A DNA stretch of 64,000 bases from Saccharofermentans sp. (GCA_024682215.1 JAIKZM010000196.1:22096-86095), one strand, 5' to 3'; numbered from the stretch's first letter, positions 1-10,236 are shown. The notes: generated from the letters alone by a model not told the origin. Numbers and translations are program-made.

Positions 1-1
1 G

Positions 2-1939
2 TTTGAACTCTATTGGTTCGATAAGACCCAGGGTGTGCGTCTGTATTCTTATGCAATCGGTGCAAAAAGCGTAGGCGGACAAAACTGTCTTTATATTGCA
101 TATGGACCGACTGCATTATTTTATGTTTCGAATGATTATGCTGCAGCTCCGTATGCTACTGATGTTGCAAAGATCGGCCGTGTAAATACTGCTGTCAGTA
201 AGGCAGCTTCCATTGTAACTGCGGCTTCCGGCAAGACAGATTATCAGAAGCTTGTATATTACTGCAATCAGATCATGAGCCTTGTGTATTACGACAATAA
301 TGCTGCAGGTACCGGTAATGTGAATTACGGGGATCCCTGGCAGCTGATAAGCGTTTTCGACGGCAATACGAAAACAAATGTTGTCTGTGAAGGTTATGCG
401 AAAGCATTCATGTACTTATGTATGCTTACCACATTCAAAGGTGATATTTCGTGTATTACGGCTACCGGTGACTGCGGCGGCGGACATATGTGGAACATCG
501 TCAATATGGATGACGGAAAGAATTATCTCGTTGATATTACGAACATAGACGGCCGTGGCAATAATACAACAACTTTTTTTAATATGCTGTTCCTTTCAGG
601 TTATTCTTCAAAATCGACAAACGCATATAGTTTCTCCAGTATTAAATATACCTACGATGAAGAAAGCCTCAATACTTACTCAAGTGATCAGCTCGAGATA
701 AGCAATACGAGATACTTGATCGGACGTTCGGTATCTGTAAGCGGAAATGGGAACGGCAATCCTTCAGTTGATAAGACTTCGGCAAAACCGGACGATCTGG
801 TTACTGTTATTCCCAATCCTGATAAAGGTTATGAGGTGGCATCTATTTACGTTAACGGTGAACTGATCCCCGGAACAACATTCCTCATGACCGGTGTTCC
901 CGCAGTTGTTAATGTAACCTACAGGCAAAAACTTCTCAAAGTTACTGTCACAACTTCTGAAGGCGGAAGTGCAAAAGCAACTCCTGAAACCGGCTATTGT
1001 GGCGATGCTGTTTCATTGAATGTTACCCCGGACAAGGGTTACGAGCTTGATAACATAACCTGTAACGGAACTCCGTTGGGCGGATTAGCTTTCAAACTGG
1101 ATATGGATGATGTTAACGTAGTTGTTAACTTCAAGAAGATTCTGTATCCGATTACGGTAAAATGCGGTGATCACGGTACTGCGACAGCTGATCCCGATAA
1201 TGCCGGAATAGATGATACCGTTATGTTGAACATAGTTCCTGAAGAAGGATATTATGCAAACAGCATTAAGGTTAACGGTGAGCCTGTTGTTGGAAATACC
1301 TTTAAAATGCTTCCCGAAAAGGTTACGGTTGAGATCGGATTTGACCTTGTTTCTCAAGCAGCTGTCGGCGATATCCTGACTGACGGTATCAACAACTATA
1401 AGGTAACCAATAACGCAATGAACGGAACCGGTACGGTAGCTTTTGCAGGTTCGGCAAATCATGCTGCGGCAGTTTCAATTCCTGCTGTTGTAACGTTGCG
1501 CGGGATCAGTTATAAGATTACAAAGATCGCTTCTCTGGCATTTAACAGGAATCCTGATGTTGTTTCCGTATATGTCGGAAGCAATATCCTGGTGATCGAG
1601 AGCAGCGCCTTTGTTGCATGTCCGAAGCTTGTAAAGATCAACGGAGGCTTAAGACTTAAGACCATAAGTGCGAAGGCAGTCGTAAACTGCGCAAAGCTCA
1701 GTGCGTTCGTGATAACTTCTGCTACGCTTTCGAAGATCGGAACGTATGCTTTCTATGGCGATAAGAGCCTTAAGACGGTCTATATCAACAAGACTACAAA
1801 ACTTACCAAGAAGGGGGTTAAGAAGTCACTTAAGGGTTCTTCCGTAAAGACCGTAAAGGTCAAGAAATCAAAAGTGAAGAAGTATAAGAAATACTTCACC
1901 AAGAAGAATTGCGGAAGAAAAGTAAAAGTTAAGAAATGA
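2..1939 (+). CDS. Transglutaminase-like surface protein with InlB-type repeats (5' end outside window)
   Basis: The frame is open from base 2, so the true start and any signal peptide lie upstream; the GTG at 35 is internal. In order the protein has a transglutaminase/cysteine-peptidase-like core with Cys in VCEGYAKAF (386-388), His in GGGHMWN (485-487) and Asp in YLVDITN (533-535), which is the family's Cys-His-Asp triad in the usual order. Then come three units of about 70 residues like divergent InlB B-repeats (about 730-1355, each with GY...I.VNG), a short BspA-like leucine-rich block, and a Lys/Val tail ending RKVKVKK. The last 190 or so residues are clearly paralogous to the end of the next gene. 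It is probably extracellular. Whether it crosslinks, hydrolyses or only binds cannot be told. No LPXTG signal is seen. An intrinsic terminator follows. Confidence 0.8.
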   Translation, partial: FELYWFDKTQGVRLYSYAIGAKSVGGQNCLYIAYGPTALFYVSNDYAAAPYATDVAKIGRVNTAVSKAASIVTAASGKTDYQKLVYYCNQIMSLVYYDNNAAGTGNVNYGDPWQLISVFDGNTKTNVVCEGYAKAFMYLCMLTTFKGDISCITATGDCGGGHMWNIVNMDDGKNYLVDITNIDGRGNNTTTFFNMLFLSGYSSKSTNAYSFSSIKYTYDEESLNTYSSDQLEISNTRYLIGRSVSVSGNGNGNPSVDKTSAKPDDLVTVIPNPDKGYEVASIYVNGELIPGTTFLMTGVPAVVNVTYRQKLLKVTVTTSEGGSAKATPETGYCGDAVSLNVTPDKGYELDNITCNGTPLGGLAFKLDMDDVNVVVNFKKILYPITVKCGDHGTATADPDNAGIDDTVMLNIVPEEGYYANSIKVNGEPVVGNTFKMLPEKVTVEIGFDLVSQAAVGDILTDGINNYKVTNNAMNGTGTVAFAGSANHAAAVSIPAVVTLRGISYKITKIASLAFNRNPDVVSVYVGSNILVIESSAFVACPKLVKINGGLRLKTISAKAVVNCAKLSAFVITSATLSKIGTYAFYGDKSLKTVYINKTTKLTKKGVKKSLKGSSVKTVKVKKSKVKKYKKYFTKKNCGRKVKVKK

Positions 1940-1960
1940 CCTTATAATATAGTTCAGAAG

Positions 1961-1995
1961 ATCTCCGGAGTAACATCCGGAGATTTTTGTTGTTT
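1961..1995 (+). terminator. Rho-independent terminator after the transglutaminase-like gene
   Basis: An 8-bp perfect stem (ATCTCCGG 1961-1968 with CCGGAGAT 1977-1984) has an 8-base loop and is followed by a T-rich run. It separates the two tandem surface-protein genes, so the second is probably transcribed from its own promoter within 2000-2130. That stretch is AT-rich and I could not choose a convincing -35/-10 pair there. Confidence 0.8.
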
Positions 1996-2143
1996 TAAGA
2001 TACTGATTACTTTGTCAAATAAATGTGCAAAGTGTCAACAATCTTTCATAAAAATAAATTAATAATAGTGCATATTTGCCAAAGAAGTTGTAAAATACAA
2101 AATTGGGTGTTCTAAAATCGGGTTTCTATTCGGAGGTTAATTA

Positions 2144-5100
2144 ATGAAGCATCTCAAAGTAACGTCGGTCGTTTTGTCGATCGCCATTTGCATGTCCATG
2201 TTTATGCCGACTGTATCCGTTCTTGCGGACGAAGCAGCTGCTCCTTCAGAGACACAAACTGAAGAAACTGAAAAGCAGACGCCGAAAGAGACGGAAAAGG
2301 CTAAAGAAACGGAAAAGCCTGCTGCTCCGAAGAATACGGAGAAAAAGGAAACCGAACCTTCTGAAAAGAAGGAAACCGAAGCAACAGAAAAAACTGTTCC
2401 TGAAGAAACCGTAAAGGAATCTGCCGAGACACAGAAGCCGGCTCCTTCCGAAACTGAAGATACGACTCCGGCGGAAACAGAGAAGCAGGAGCCTGAGTCA
2501 ACAGAAACACAGATGCCTGCAGAGACTGAAAAGCAGGAACCCGAAGAAACTGAAAAAACAGAACCCGAAGAGACAGAAACACAGGTTCCTGAGGAAACTG
2601 AAGAAGAGGCTCCGGATGCTACGGATAAGCCTGTTCAGGAATCTGAAGATAAGAAAGACGCGAAATATGCCCAGTCCGGAACCTGCGGAAACAACCTGAC
2701 CTTTAATTTGGATAACAATGGTGTTCTGACCATATCAGGAACAGGCAACATGAATAACTCCAATCCCTGGCAGAATTACAGAGACAGCGTTAAGACCGTT
2801 GTTATCGGAGAAGGAGTTACAAGGATTTCATATGCAGCTTTTTCAAATTGCAAAAATCTTACCAAGGTTACTCTCCCGAGCACTTTGATAACTATCGAAG
2901 GAAGTGCTTTTAACTATTGTACAAGTCTTACGAGCATTTCAATCCCCAGCAAGGTTACTACCATAGAATCCAGAGCTTTTTGTGGCAGCGGTCTTACCAG
3001 CGTTAACATTCCTGAGGGAGTAAAGATCATCTATGACTATGTTTTCTCCGGAACAAAGATTTCCAGCATAACCATCCCGAGTACCGTTACGCAGATCTGT
3101 GACTATGCTTTTTCCGAATGCAAAAACCTCACATCAATAACCATTCCTCAAAACGTAAATGAGATCGGAGCCTGTGCATTCAGTGAGTGCTCCAAACTGA
3201 CAAAAGCTACTATGAACTGTACTGTCCTAGTGAACGGCAAGTTCGGTTCCGGTGTATTTAAGAACTGCACATCGCTTACAAGCGTTACCATTCCTAAGTG
3301 CTGTGAGCTGATCGAATACTTTGCATTCGAAGGATGCACAAGTCTTTCACAGATTACGATCCCTGACAAAGTTACTGCGATTCAGACCGGTGCGTTCAGA
3401 GGTTGTACGAGTCTTACGTCGATCACTATTCCTTCAGGTGTTACCAATATCGATGACAGCTGCTTTGAGGGCTGTGTGAAACTTCAGAGCATAAACATTC
3501 CGTCTGCTGCTGACAGGATCGGAGAAAGAACATTTAAGGGTTGTACTGGATTAACCAGCATCTATCTTCCTGTTTCTATTGAAAAAATCTGGCTCAGTGC
3601 TTTTTCAGGCTGTTCTGCTCTTGCAGATGTTTACTACACAGGTACTGAGACTCAGTGGAATAACATCCTGATCTATTCGGACAATGCACCTTTGATCAAT
3701 GCCACGCTTCATTCTGAAGGTGCTTCTTCATTTAACGGAGGCAGCGGAAGCTGCGGAGATAACCTTACCTGGAAACTGACCACAGACGGGACACTGACCA
3801 TATCAGGTTCCGGTGCAATGGATAATTTCGAAAGCACACAGCTTGGCAATTACAGTTTCTACAAAGCTCCCTGGAATGATTATAAAAATAAGATAAAGAA
3901 AGTAGTATTTTCAGGCAGCATAACTTCAATCGGCAACGGCTCTTTTAACGGATGTACGGCTCTTACGAGCATTTCATTGCCCAGCAGCATTACTTCCGTC
4001 GGCATTAATGCGTTTACAGATTCCGGAATTACTTCACTTACAATTCCTTCGGGAGTTACCAAGATTCCCGACAATGCTTTTGCATATTGTTCAAATATTA
4101 AGACACTTACGCTTTCCGGTGTTAAGTCGGTCGGACAAAATGCCTTCCTCGAATCAGGCATACAGAAAGTTGTTTTTTCTTCTTCTCTCAAGACGATCGG
4201 CGATTATGCCTTCCTGGATTGTGCCGATCTGAAGGAAGTATCTTTCGGCAGCGGCCTGACATCGATCGGCAGCGGTGCTTTTAAGAATTGTACTAAGCTT
4301 ACAGGCGCAACTCTTCCGGATACCCTGACTTCTATCGGCATCAGTGCATTCAGTTCGACGGGAATTACGGAGATAACCATCCCCGGAAATGTATATTCTT
4401 TAAGCGGTAATTCATTTTACAATTGTCCTAATCTCGCCAGCGTAACCATTTCAAGCGGTGTGTACGAGATCGGATCAGATGCCTTCTTTGGCTGCGAGAA
4501 TCTTACAAGCGTTACTATTCCTTTTTCTGTACAGTTAATCGGCAATGCTGCGTTTGGCGGTTGTGATAAGCTTACAGATGTTTACTATGGAGGAAACGCA
4601 AATAACTGGGACAATATCTGTTTCGACGGCAGCGGACATGGCCAGCTCTGGGATGCAAACATTCATTATGGCAGTTCCGGCGTAACTAAATATCTTGTTA
4701 AATTAGGCTATAACAATGGCGGCGGCAGTGTGACTTTTTCACCTTCCGCAGCTGCAGCAGGTCAGACTGTTACCATTGTTGCTACTCCTGAAGAAGGATA
4801 TGCTTTTGATTATTTTGATCTCGACGGCACACGCAAGCAGGGCAACACGTTTACTATGCCGGCTGCTAATGTTGAAGTAGATGTTTACTTTAAAAAGACG
4901 CCTTATACGATCACCGTTACTTCGTCAGAAGGCGGTACGGCTACATGCCGCTATAAGACTGCGGGTGTAGGAGATCTGGTAGAGATCTTAACGACTCCTG
5001 CTAGCGGTTACTCTGTAGGATCGATCAAAGTTAACGGTGAAATCATTCAGGGCAACACTTTTACGATGCCATCGCAGAATACTACCGTATACGTTACTTT

Positions 5101-8100
5101 TGTTAAGGGCGGATATCCCGTAAATCTGTCGGTCGGGTCTAACGGTACTGCTACTGTTTCCAAGACTCTTGCAAGCGCAGGAGATAAGATCACCGTTACG
5201 GTTTCACCTTCAAGCGGTTATGTTTTGGATACAATTAAAGTTAACGGCGTGGCTTTGGCATCCGGAGTAATGGTATTTACCATGGGAGCCCAGGAAACTA
5301 CCGTTGAGGTATCTTTCAAGAAACTCACTTATCCTGTCACGGTTTCCGTACCTCAGGGCGGAACGGCCAGTGCAAACGTTACGGCGGCTGCCCCCGGCGA
5401 TCAGGTCAAGATAACGTATTCTGAAGCTGATGGCTATGAGTTTGACAAGATCACGCTTAACGGCAGTGAGATTGCCCGGACGACATTTACCATGCCGTCT
5501 GGAAACGCGAAAGTAGTCGTTTACTTTAAGAAGATCCAGTTCGACATCAAGGTAACTTATTCAACAGGCGGTACAGCTTCCTGTGCCTTAAAGACTGCCG
5601 GCGTGGGAGATCAGGTCTCTATCACCACAACTCCTGAAACCGGTTATTCTGTTGAGTCGATAAAAGTCAACGGTGATGTTATTGAAGGCAGCTCTTTCCT
5701 GATGCCTGCGAGAGATACTACCGTATCTGTTACTTTTGTTAAGGGCGGATATCCCGTAAATCTGTCGGTCGGGTCTAACGGTACTGCTACTGTTTCCAAG
5801 AATGTGGCAGGTTATGGCGATACGATCACCGTTACTGCAAATCCTTCAACCGGTTATGTTTTGGATAAAATTACGGTTAACGGTACAGCTTTGGCTTCCG
5901 GCGTTACAGAATTTACAATGGGGGCTGCTGCAGCTAATGTTGCGGTAACGTTCAAAAAAGCAACTTATACTGTTAGTGTATCCGTACCTCAGGGCGGAAC
6001 GGCCAGTGCTAACGTTACGACGGCAGGATACGGTGATACTGTCAAGATCACATATAGTGCAGCTTCGGGTTATGCGTTTGATAAGATCACGCTTAACGGT
6101 ACTGCTATTACCGGTACCTCATTTACCATGCCGGCAGAGAATGCTGCAGTAGTCGTTTACTTTAAGAAACTCGCTTACACGATCACTGTGACTGGTTCGA
6201 CAGGCGGTACTGCTTCCTGCACACTCACCACAGCAAGTGTAGGTGATAAGATCACGATCAATACAACTCCCGAAACCGGTTATTCGGTTGGATCAATAAA
6301 GGTCAATAGTGCGATCATCGAAGGCAACACATTTGAGATGCCTGCACAGAATACTACCGTATATGTTACATTTACCAAGACCGTTTACAACGTTAATCTG
6401 ACGGTTGGAGCAAATGGTACTGCCACTGTTTCACAGACTACGGCAAACATGGGTGATAAGATCACCGTTACTGCTAAACCTGCAATCGGTTATGTCTTGG
6501 ATGCCATCAAAGTAAACGGCAGGGCTCTGGCTTCTGATGTAACTGAATTTACGATGGGAGCCGGCACGGCATCGGTTGTTGTAAGCTTTAAGAAGGCCGC
6601 TTACACCGTCAACGTTTCCGTACCTTCGGGCGGAACTGCCAGGGCAAGCGCGACAACGGCAGCATACAGCGATACTATCTGGATAACTTACACGGCACTT
6701 TCCGGATATGAATTCGATAAGATTACTGTAAACGGCGAAGCAATTACCGGTACGACATTCTATATGCCTGCTGAAGATGCGGCTGTAGTCGTATATTTCA
6801 AAAAGGCGAGTTATGCGGTTAACCTGAGTGTAGGAGAAAACGGTAAGGCATCTGTATCGAAGACATCTGCAGAATACGGTGAAACCGTTACCGTATCTGT
6901 AACGCCTGATGCAGGATATACTCTTGATACCATTAAGGTTAACGGTACCGCTTTGGCAGCCGGAACGATGGAATTTACGATGGGTACATTTGCAGCTAAT
7001 GTTGTTGTATCTTTCAAAAAGGCACAGTACAGCATCACGGTTTCCGTACCGCAGGGCGGCAGTGCGAAGACGACTCCGACAAGTGCGAATGCAGGCGATT
7101 CCGTTACGGTAGTTCCTTCACCTGCTACAGGTTATGAACTGGATAAGATAACTCTTAACGGTGAAACCATAAGTGGTACTAAATTTACAATGCCTGCTGA
7201 AGATGCGGCTGTAGTTGTATTCTTCAAGAAGATCGATTATGCCGTCAATTTAACTGTAGGCGAGAACGGTGCTGCCAAGGTTTCAAAGAATCCGGCAAAT
7301 TACGGTGATGAGATCACGGTCACGGCAACTCCTTCAGCAGGATATGTTCTCGATACCATCAAGGTTAACGGTACTGCGCTGAAAGCAGGGGTAACATCAT
7401 TCAAGATGGGAGCTTCTGCAGCTAATGTTGTAGTAAGCTTTAAGAAAGCACAGTACACGATCAGCGTATCTGTTCCCGGAGGCGGCGGAACCGTTTCTGC
7501 AAAGACAACTTCCACAGCAGGCGAACTGATCGAGTTGAACTGCAAGCCTGATACCGGTTATGTTCTTGACAAGATCCTGGTCAACAATGCAGCCATAACG
7601 GGCACAACATTTACGATGCCTGCCAAGAATACAACTGTCGTCGTATCTTTTAAGAAGGCTGTTTACAGTGTAAGCATTAACAAGCCTGTAGGCGGTACAG
7701 CTTCATTATCGAAGACATCTGCGTATTACGGTGATCAGATCACTGTCACAACAAAAGCAGCTACCGGTTATGCTCTCGATAAGATCTATGTAAACGGCAC
7801 AGCTCTGTCTTCCGGTGCAGTATTTACGATGCCTGCACAGGATGCGGAAGTTGAAGTTACTTTCAAGAAGATCGACTATGCGATCACGGTAACATATGGT
7901 TCAAACGGTACTGCAAAAGTATCGAAGAATCCTGCAAATTACGGTGACAAGATCGTTATCACGGCTACACCTTCCACAGGCTATACCGTAGATACGATCA
8001 AGGTTAACGGCACGGTATTGTCCGGAACGATGGAGTTCACTATGGGTAATGCTGCTGCTACTGTTGAAGTATCGTTCAAGAAAGCACAGTACACTATCAG

Positions 8101-10150
8101 CGTTTCTTATCCTCAGGGCGGCGGATCTGCTTCTGTGGTAAAGATGGCAAATGAAGGTGATATGGTCGCAATTAAGTGCACCCCGAACACCGGTTACACA
8201 CTCGAAAAGATCATGGTTAACGGTTCCGCTATAACCGGTACGTCATTTAAGATGCCGGCGCAGAACACGGCTGTTCAGATATATTTCAAGAAGGCCGTTT
8301 ATACGGTATCCGTTAATACTCCGACAGGCGGTACTGCAAAGCTTTCGAAAACGTCAGCAGGTTATGGTGAACAGATCACTGTCACTGCGACACCTTCGAC
8401 CGGCTATGAGCTTGACTCCATAACCGTTAACGGCAGGGCAATTGAAGTAAATGCATTCAGCATGCCGAACGAAAATGCTTCTGTTGTAGTTACATTTAAA
8501 AAGACCGAATATAAGATAACGGTCAAACAGCCTGTCAACGGAACAGCTGGTGTATCTAAGAACCCGGCAAATTACGGTGACAAGATCACTGTAACGGCAA
8601 CACCTGCCGAAGGATATACTCTTGAATCCATCAAGGTTAACGGCAATGTTCTGAGTTCAGGTGTAACTACTTTCACAATGGGTACCGCTGATGCTACGGT
8701 TGAAGTCAGCTTCAAGAAGATCCAGTACTCGATAACTGTTAAGTATTCAGCAGGCGGTACGGCATATGTCGATCCTAAGACAGCCGGTATTGATGACATG
8801 GTATCCGTTATCTGCACACCTGCAAGCGGATATGAGGTTGACAAGATACAGGTTAACGGAGTTTCATCAGAGGAATCTTTCCTGATGCCTGCAAAGAATA
8901 CGGTCGTAAACGTTTATTTCAAAAAGACCGATTATGATATCGTTGTTGCTCCTGACGGCAACGGAACGGCAAGCGTATCAAAGAATCCGGCAAACCTCGG
9001 TGATACGATCACTGTAACGGCTACCCCTAATCCGGGTTATGAACTTGATTCCATCAGGGTCAACGGCAATCCCATTACCGGTACCTCATTCAAGATGGAA
9101 GCCAGATGGACAACTGTTGAGGTCTATTTCAAGCTTAAGGATCTCAAGGTAACAGTAAAAGCGTTGACCGGAGGAACTGCAAAAGCTGATGTGACAACTG
9201 CGAAGATGGGTGATACGGTTACGATCACGGCAACACCTGAAGCAGGGTATAAGCTTGATTACATTATGGTAAACGGCAGATCACAGACTTCATTGACATT
9301 CAAGATGGGTTCCGAAGCTGCTGAAGTAACCGTAGCTTTTGTAAAGATCACTTATACAGTCAAACTGACGGTAGGTCCTAACGGCACCGCAACAGTAGAT
9401 AAAAAGACTGCCGTTGTGGGTGACGTGATCACGGTAGATGCAAAGCCTAACGATAATTACTATGCGATCATCAAGGTCAACGGAGAGGATATCGGAGGCA
9501 ACACATTCCTGATGCCTGCTACGAATGTAACGATCAATGTTACCTTCGATAAGGTTAAACCTCTGGATGTCGGTGAGAGCGCCAAGGTCGGCAGTTTCAC
9601 ATATACTGTAACTGCCGCTGCTCCCGAAAACGGAACCGGTACTGTAAGGCTTGATAAGATCGAGGATGACGGAACGAAAGCAGTAGTTGTTCCTAATACA
9701 GTCGATATCAAGGGCGTAACGTACAGGGTCATCAGCATCGGAAACAACGCACTCGCTGGTAACCAGTCGATGACATCGCTTTATATCGGCGCTTATGTAA
9801 CCGTAATCGGCAGCAAGGCTTGCTACGGATGTAAAGCTCTGGTCAAGGTATCAGGCGGATTAAGACTTAAAACGATAGGCAACATAGCTTTCGGAGGATG
9901 CCCGAGACTTGTGACATTCGTAATTACGTCAGCCGTACTTGCAAAGATCAGTCCATACACATTCTATGCGGACAAGAGCCTTAAGACCATTTACGTCAAG
10001 AACACGAGCAAACTTTCCAAGAAGGGTGTCAAGAAGTCCCTTAAGGGTTCTAGGGTCAAGACAGTAAAGGTCAAGAAATCCAAGGTAAGGAAATACAAGA
10101 AGTATTTCACGAAGAAGAACTGCGGCAGAAAAGTAAAAGTTAAGAAGTAA
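2144..10150 (+). CDS. Giant secreted repeat protein: Thr/Glu stalk, BspA-like LRRs, 23 InlB-type repeats
   Basis: This is a 2668-residue protein. The start is ATG 2144 with GGAGGT at 2132-2137. Residues 1-29 are a signal peptide (basic start, hydrophobic core, ending near VLADEA). Residues about 30-175 are a low-complexity Glu/Thr/Pro/Lys stalk of ETEKQ/PEETE units. Residues about 178-840 hold two BspA-type leucine-rich blocks. Each opens with a CG.NL...L...G.LTISG.G module and closes with a YY.G....W.NI motif. Residues about 849-2470 are 23 tandem units of about 70 residues resembling divergent InlB B-repeats, each with GD.....T...GY..D.I.VNG......FTMP. The last 190 residues repeat the leucine-rich plus lysine-rich C-terminal module of the upstream gene. 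No sortase signal, S-layer homology or transmembrane anchor is visible. Adhesion or surface binding is likely by family; the ligand is unknown. Confidence 0.9.
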   Translation: MKHLKVTSVVLSIAICMSMFMPTVSVLADEAAAPSETQTEETEKQTPKETEKAKETEKPAAPKNTEKKETEPSEKKETEATEKTVPEETVKESAETQKPAPSETEDTTPAETEKQEPESTETQMPAETEKQEPEETEKTEPEETETQVPEETEEEAPDATDKPVQESEDKKDAKYAQSGTCGNNLTFNLDNNGVLTISGTGNMNNSNPWQNYRDSVKTVVIGEGVTRISYAAFSNCKNLTKVTLPSTLITIEGSAFNYCTSLTSISIPSKVTTIESRAFCGSGLTSVNIPEGVKIIYDYVFSGTKISSITIPSTVTQICDYAFSECKNLTSITIPQNVNEIGACAFSECSKLTKATMNCTVLVNGKFGSGVFKNCTSLTSVTIPKCCELIEYFAFEGCTSLSQITIPDKVTAIQTGAFRGCTSLTSITIPSGVTNIDDSCFEGCVKLQSINIPSAADRIGERTFKGCTGLTSIYLPVSIEKIWLSAFSGCSALADVYYTGTETQWNNILIYSDNAPLINATLHSEGASSFNGGSGSCGDNLTWKLTTDGTLTISGSGAMDNFESTQLGNYSFYKAPWNDYKNKIKKVVFSGSITSIGNGSFNGCTALTSISLPSSITSVGINAFTDSGITSLTIPSGVTKIPDNAFAYCSNIKTLTLSGVKSVGQNAFLESGIQKVVFSSSLKTIGDYAFLDCADLKEVSFGSGLTSIGSGAFKNCTKLTGATLPDTLTSIGISAFSSTGITEITIPGNVYSLSGNSFYNCPNLASVTISSGVYEIGSDAFFGCENLTSVTIPFSVQLIGNAAFGGCDKLTDVYYGGNANNWDNICFDGSGHGQLWDANIHYGSSGVTKYLVKLGYNNGGGSVTFSPSAAAAGQTVTIVATPEEGYAFDYFDLDGTRKQGNTFTMPAANVEVDVYFKKTPYTITVTSSEGGTATCRYKTAGVGDLVEILTTPASGYSVGSIKVNGEIIQGNTFTMPSQNTTVYVTFVKGGYPVNLSVGSNGTATVSKTLASAGDKITVTVSPSSGYVLDTIKVNGVALASGVMVFTMGAQETTVEVSFKKLTYPVTVSVPQGGTASANVTAAAPGDQVKITYSEADGYEFDKITLNGSEIARTTFTMPSGNAKVVVYFKKIQFDIKVTYSTGGTASCALKTAGVGDQVSITTTPETGYSVESIKVNGDVIEGSSFLMPARDTTVSVTFVKGGYPVNLSVGSNGTATVSKNVAGYGDTITVTANPSTGYVLDKITVNGTALASGVTEFTMGAAAANVAVTFKKATYTVSVSVPQGGTASANVTTAGYGDTVKITYSAASGYAFDKITLNGTAITGTSFTMPAENAAVVVYFKKLAYTITVTGSTGGTASCTLTTASVGDKITINTTPETGYSVGSIKVNSAIIEGNTFEMPAQNTTVYVTFTKTVYNVNLTVGANGTATVSQTTANMGDKITVTAKPAIGYVLDAIKVNGRALASDVTEFTMGAGTASVVVSFKKAAYTVNVSVPSGGTARASATTAAYSDTIWITYTALSGYEFDKITVNGEAITGTTFYMPAEDAAVVVYFKKASYAVNLSVGENGKASVSKTSAEYGETVTVSVTPDAGYTLDTIKVNGTALAAGTMEFTMGTFAANVVVSFKKAQYSITVSVPQGGSAKTTPTSANAGDSVTVVPSPATGYELDKITLNGETISGTKFTMPAEDAAVVVFFKKIDYAVNLTVGENGAAKVSKNPANYGDEITVTATPSAGYVLDTIKVNGTALKAGVTSFKMGASAANVVVSFKKAQYTISVSVPGGGGTVSAKTTSTAGELIELNCKPDTGYVLDKILVNNAAITGTTFTMPAKNTTVVVSFKKAVYSVSINKPVGGTASLSKTSAYYGDQITVTTKAATGYALDKIYVNGTALSSGAVFTMPAQDAEVEVTFKKIDYAITVTYGSNGTAKVSKNPANYGDKIVITATPSTGYTVDTIKVNGTVLSGTMEFTMGNAAATVEVSFKKAQYTISVSYPQGGGSASVVKMANEGDMVAIKCTPNTGYTLEKIMVNGSAITGTSFKMPAQNTAVQIYFKKAVYTVSVNTPTGGTAKLSKTSAGYGEQITVTATPSTGYELDSITVNGRAIEVNAFSMPNENASVVVTFKKTEYKITVKQPVNGTAGVSKNPANYGDKITVTATPAEGYTLESIKVNGNVLSSGVTTFTMGTADATVEVSFKKIQYSITVKYSAGGTAYVDPKTAGIDDMVSVICTPASGYEVDKIQVNGVSSEESFLMPAKNTVVNVYFKKTDYDIVVAPDGNGTASVSKNPANLGDTITVTATPNPGYELDSIRVNGNPITGTSFKMEARWTTVEVYFKLKDLKVTVKALTGGTAKADVTTAKMGDTVTITATPEAGYKLDYIMVNGRSQTSLTFKMGSEAAEVTVAFVKITYTVKLTVGPNGTATVDKKTAVVGDVITVDAKPNDNYYAIIKVNGEDIGGNTFLMPATNVTINVTFDKVKPLDVGESAKVGSFTYTVTAAAPENGTGTVRLDKIEDDGTKAVVVPNTVDIKGVTYRVISIGNNALAGNQSMTSLYIGAYVTVIGSKACYGCKALVKVSGGLRLKTIGNIAFGGCPRLVTFVITSAVLAKISPYTFYADKSLKTIYVKNTSKLSKKGVKKSLKGSRVKTVKVKKSKVRKYKKYFTKKNCGRKVKVKK
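5093..5165 (+). repeat. 73-bp perfect direct repeat, copy 1
   Basis: These 73 bases recur unchanged at 5729-5801, 636 bases downstream and in the same frame. They span the join between two InlB-like units (the end of a TGGTASC-type unit and the start of a GYPVNLSVGSNG-type unit). Other units encode similar protein with clearly diverged codons, so perfect identity points to a recent duplication or conversion. Confidence 0.9.
5729..5801 (+). repeat. 73-bp perfect direct repeat, copy 2
   Basis: This is the second copy of the repeat at 5093-5165. It is identical over 73 bases and lies one three-unit period away. Near-identity also continues further downstream: about 28 bases around 5346 recur around 5986. 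Confidence 0.9.
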
Positions 10151-10153
10151 ACA

Positions 10154-10192
10154 ATGCACCTGCAGTAAATTGCAGGTGCATTTCTTTTGCTT
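10154..10192 (+). terminator. Rho-independent terminator after the giant repeat protein
   Basis: An 11-bp perfect stem (ATGCACCTGCA 10154-10164, TGCAGGTGCAT 10171-10181) has a 6-base loop and a T-rich tail (TTTCTTTTGC). It lies 4 b past the stop codon. Confidence 0.9.
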
Positions 10193-10236
10193 TAAGGGTA
10201 CAATGGATAACGATTTTTACCTTAGGAGTTACGCTG

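Larger units (their letters stand above)
4688..9554 (+). repeat. Array of 23 InlB-like coding repeats, about 210-216 bp each
   Basis: Unit starts read from the translation lie near 4688, 4904, 5108, 5327, 5540, 5747, 5960, 6173, 6383, 6599, 6809, 7025, 7238, 7454, 7664, 7877, 8090, 8300, 8510, 8726, 8933, 9143 and 9353. Each unit opens with an aromatic residue and alternating beta-strand residues, then GG or NGTA. The early part has a higher-order three-unit pattern with a period of about 640 bp: a GYPVNLSVGSNG type, a VSVPQGGTASANV type and a TGGTASC type. The later part alternates less regularly. Confidence 0.85.

Noticed and set aside
2223..2582. Short Arg/Lys-rich and Leu/Phe-rich open frames inside the giant gene
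   Set aside because: They are out-of-frame readings of the Glu/Thr/Lys repeat stalk; none has a ribosome site.
4688..9554. Repeat array considered as CRISPR or tandem noncoding repeats
   Set aside because: Units are 210-216 bases, in frame and diverged at codon level; there is no constant short repeat with spacers.
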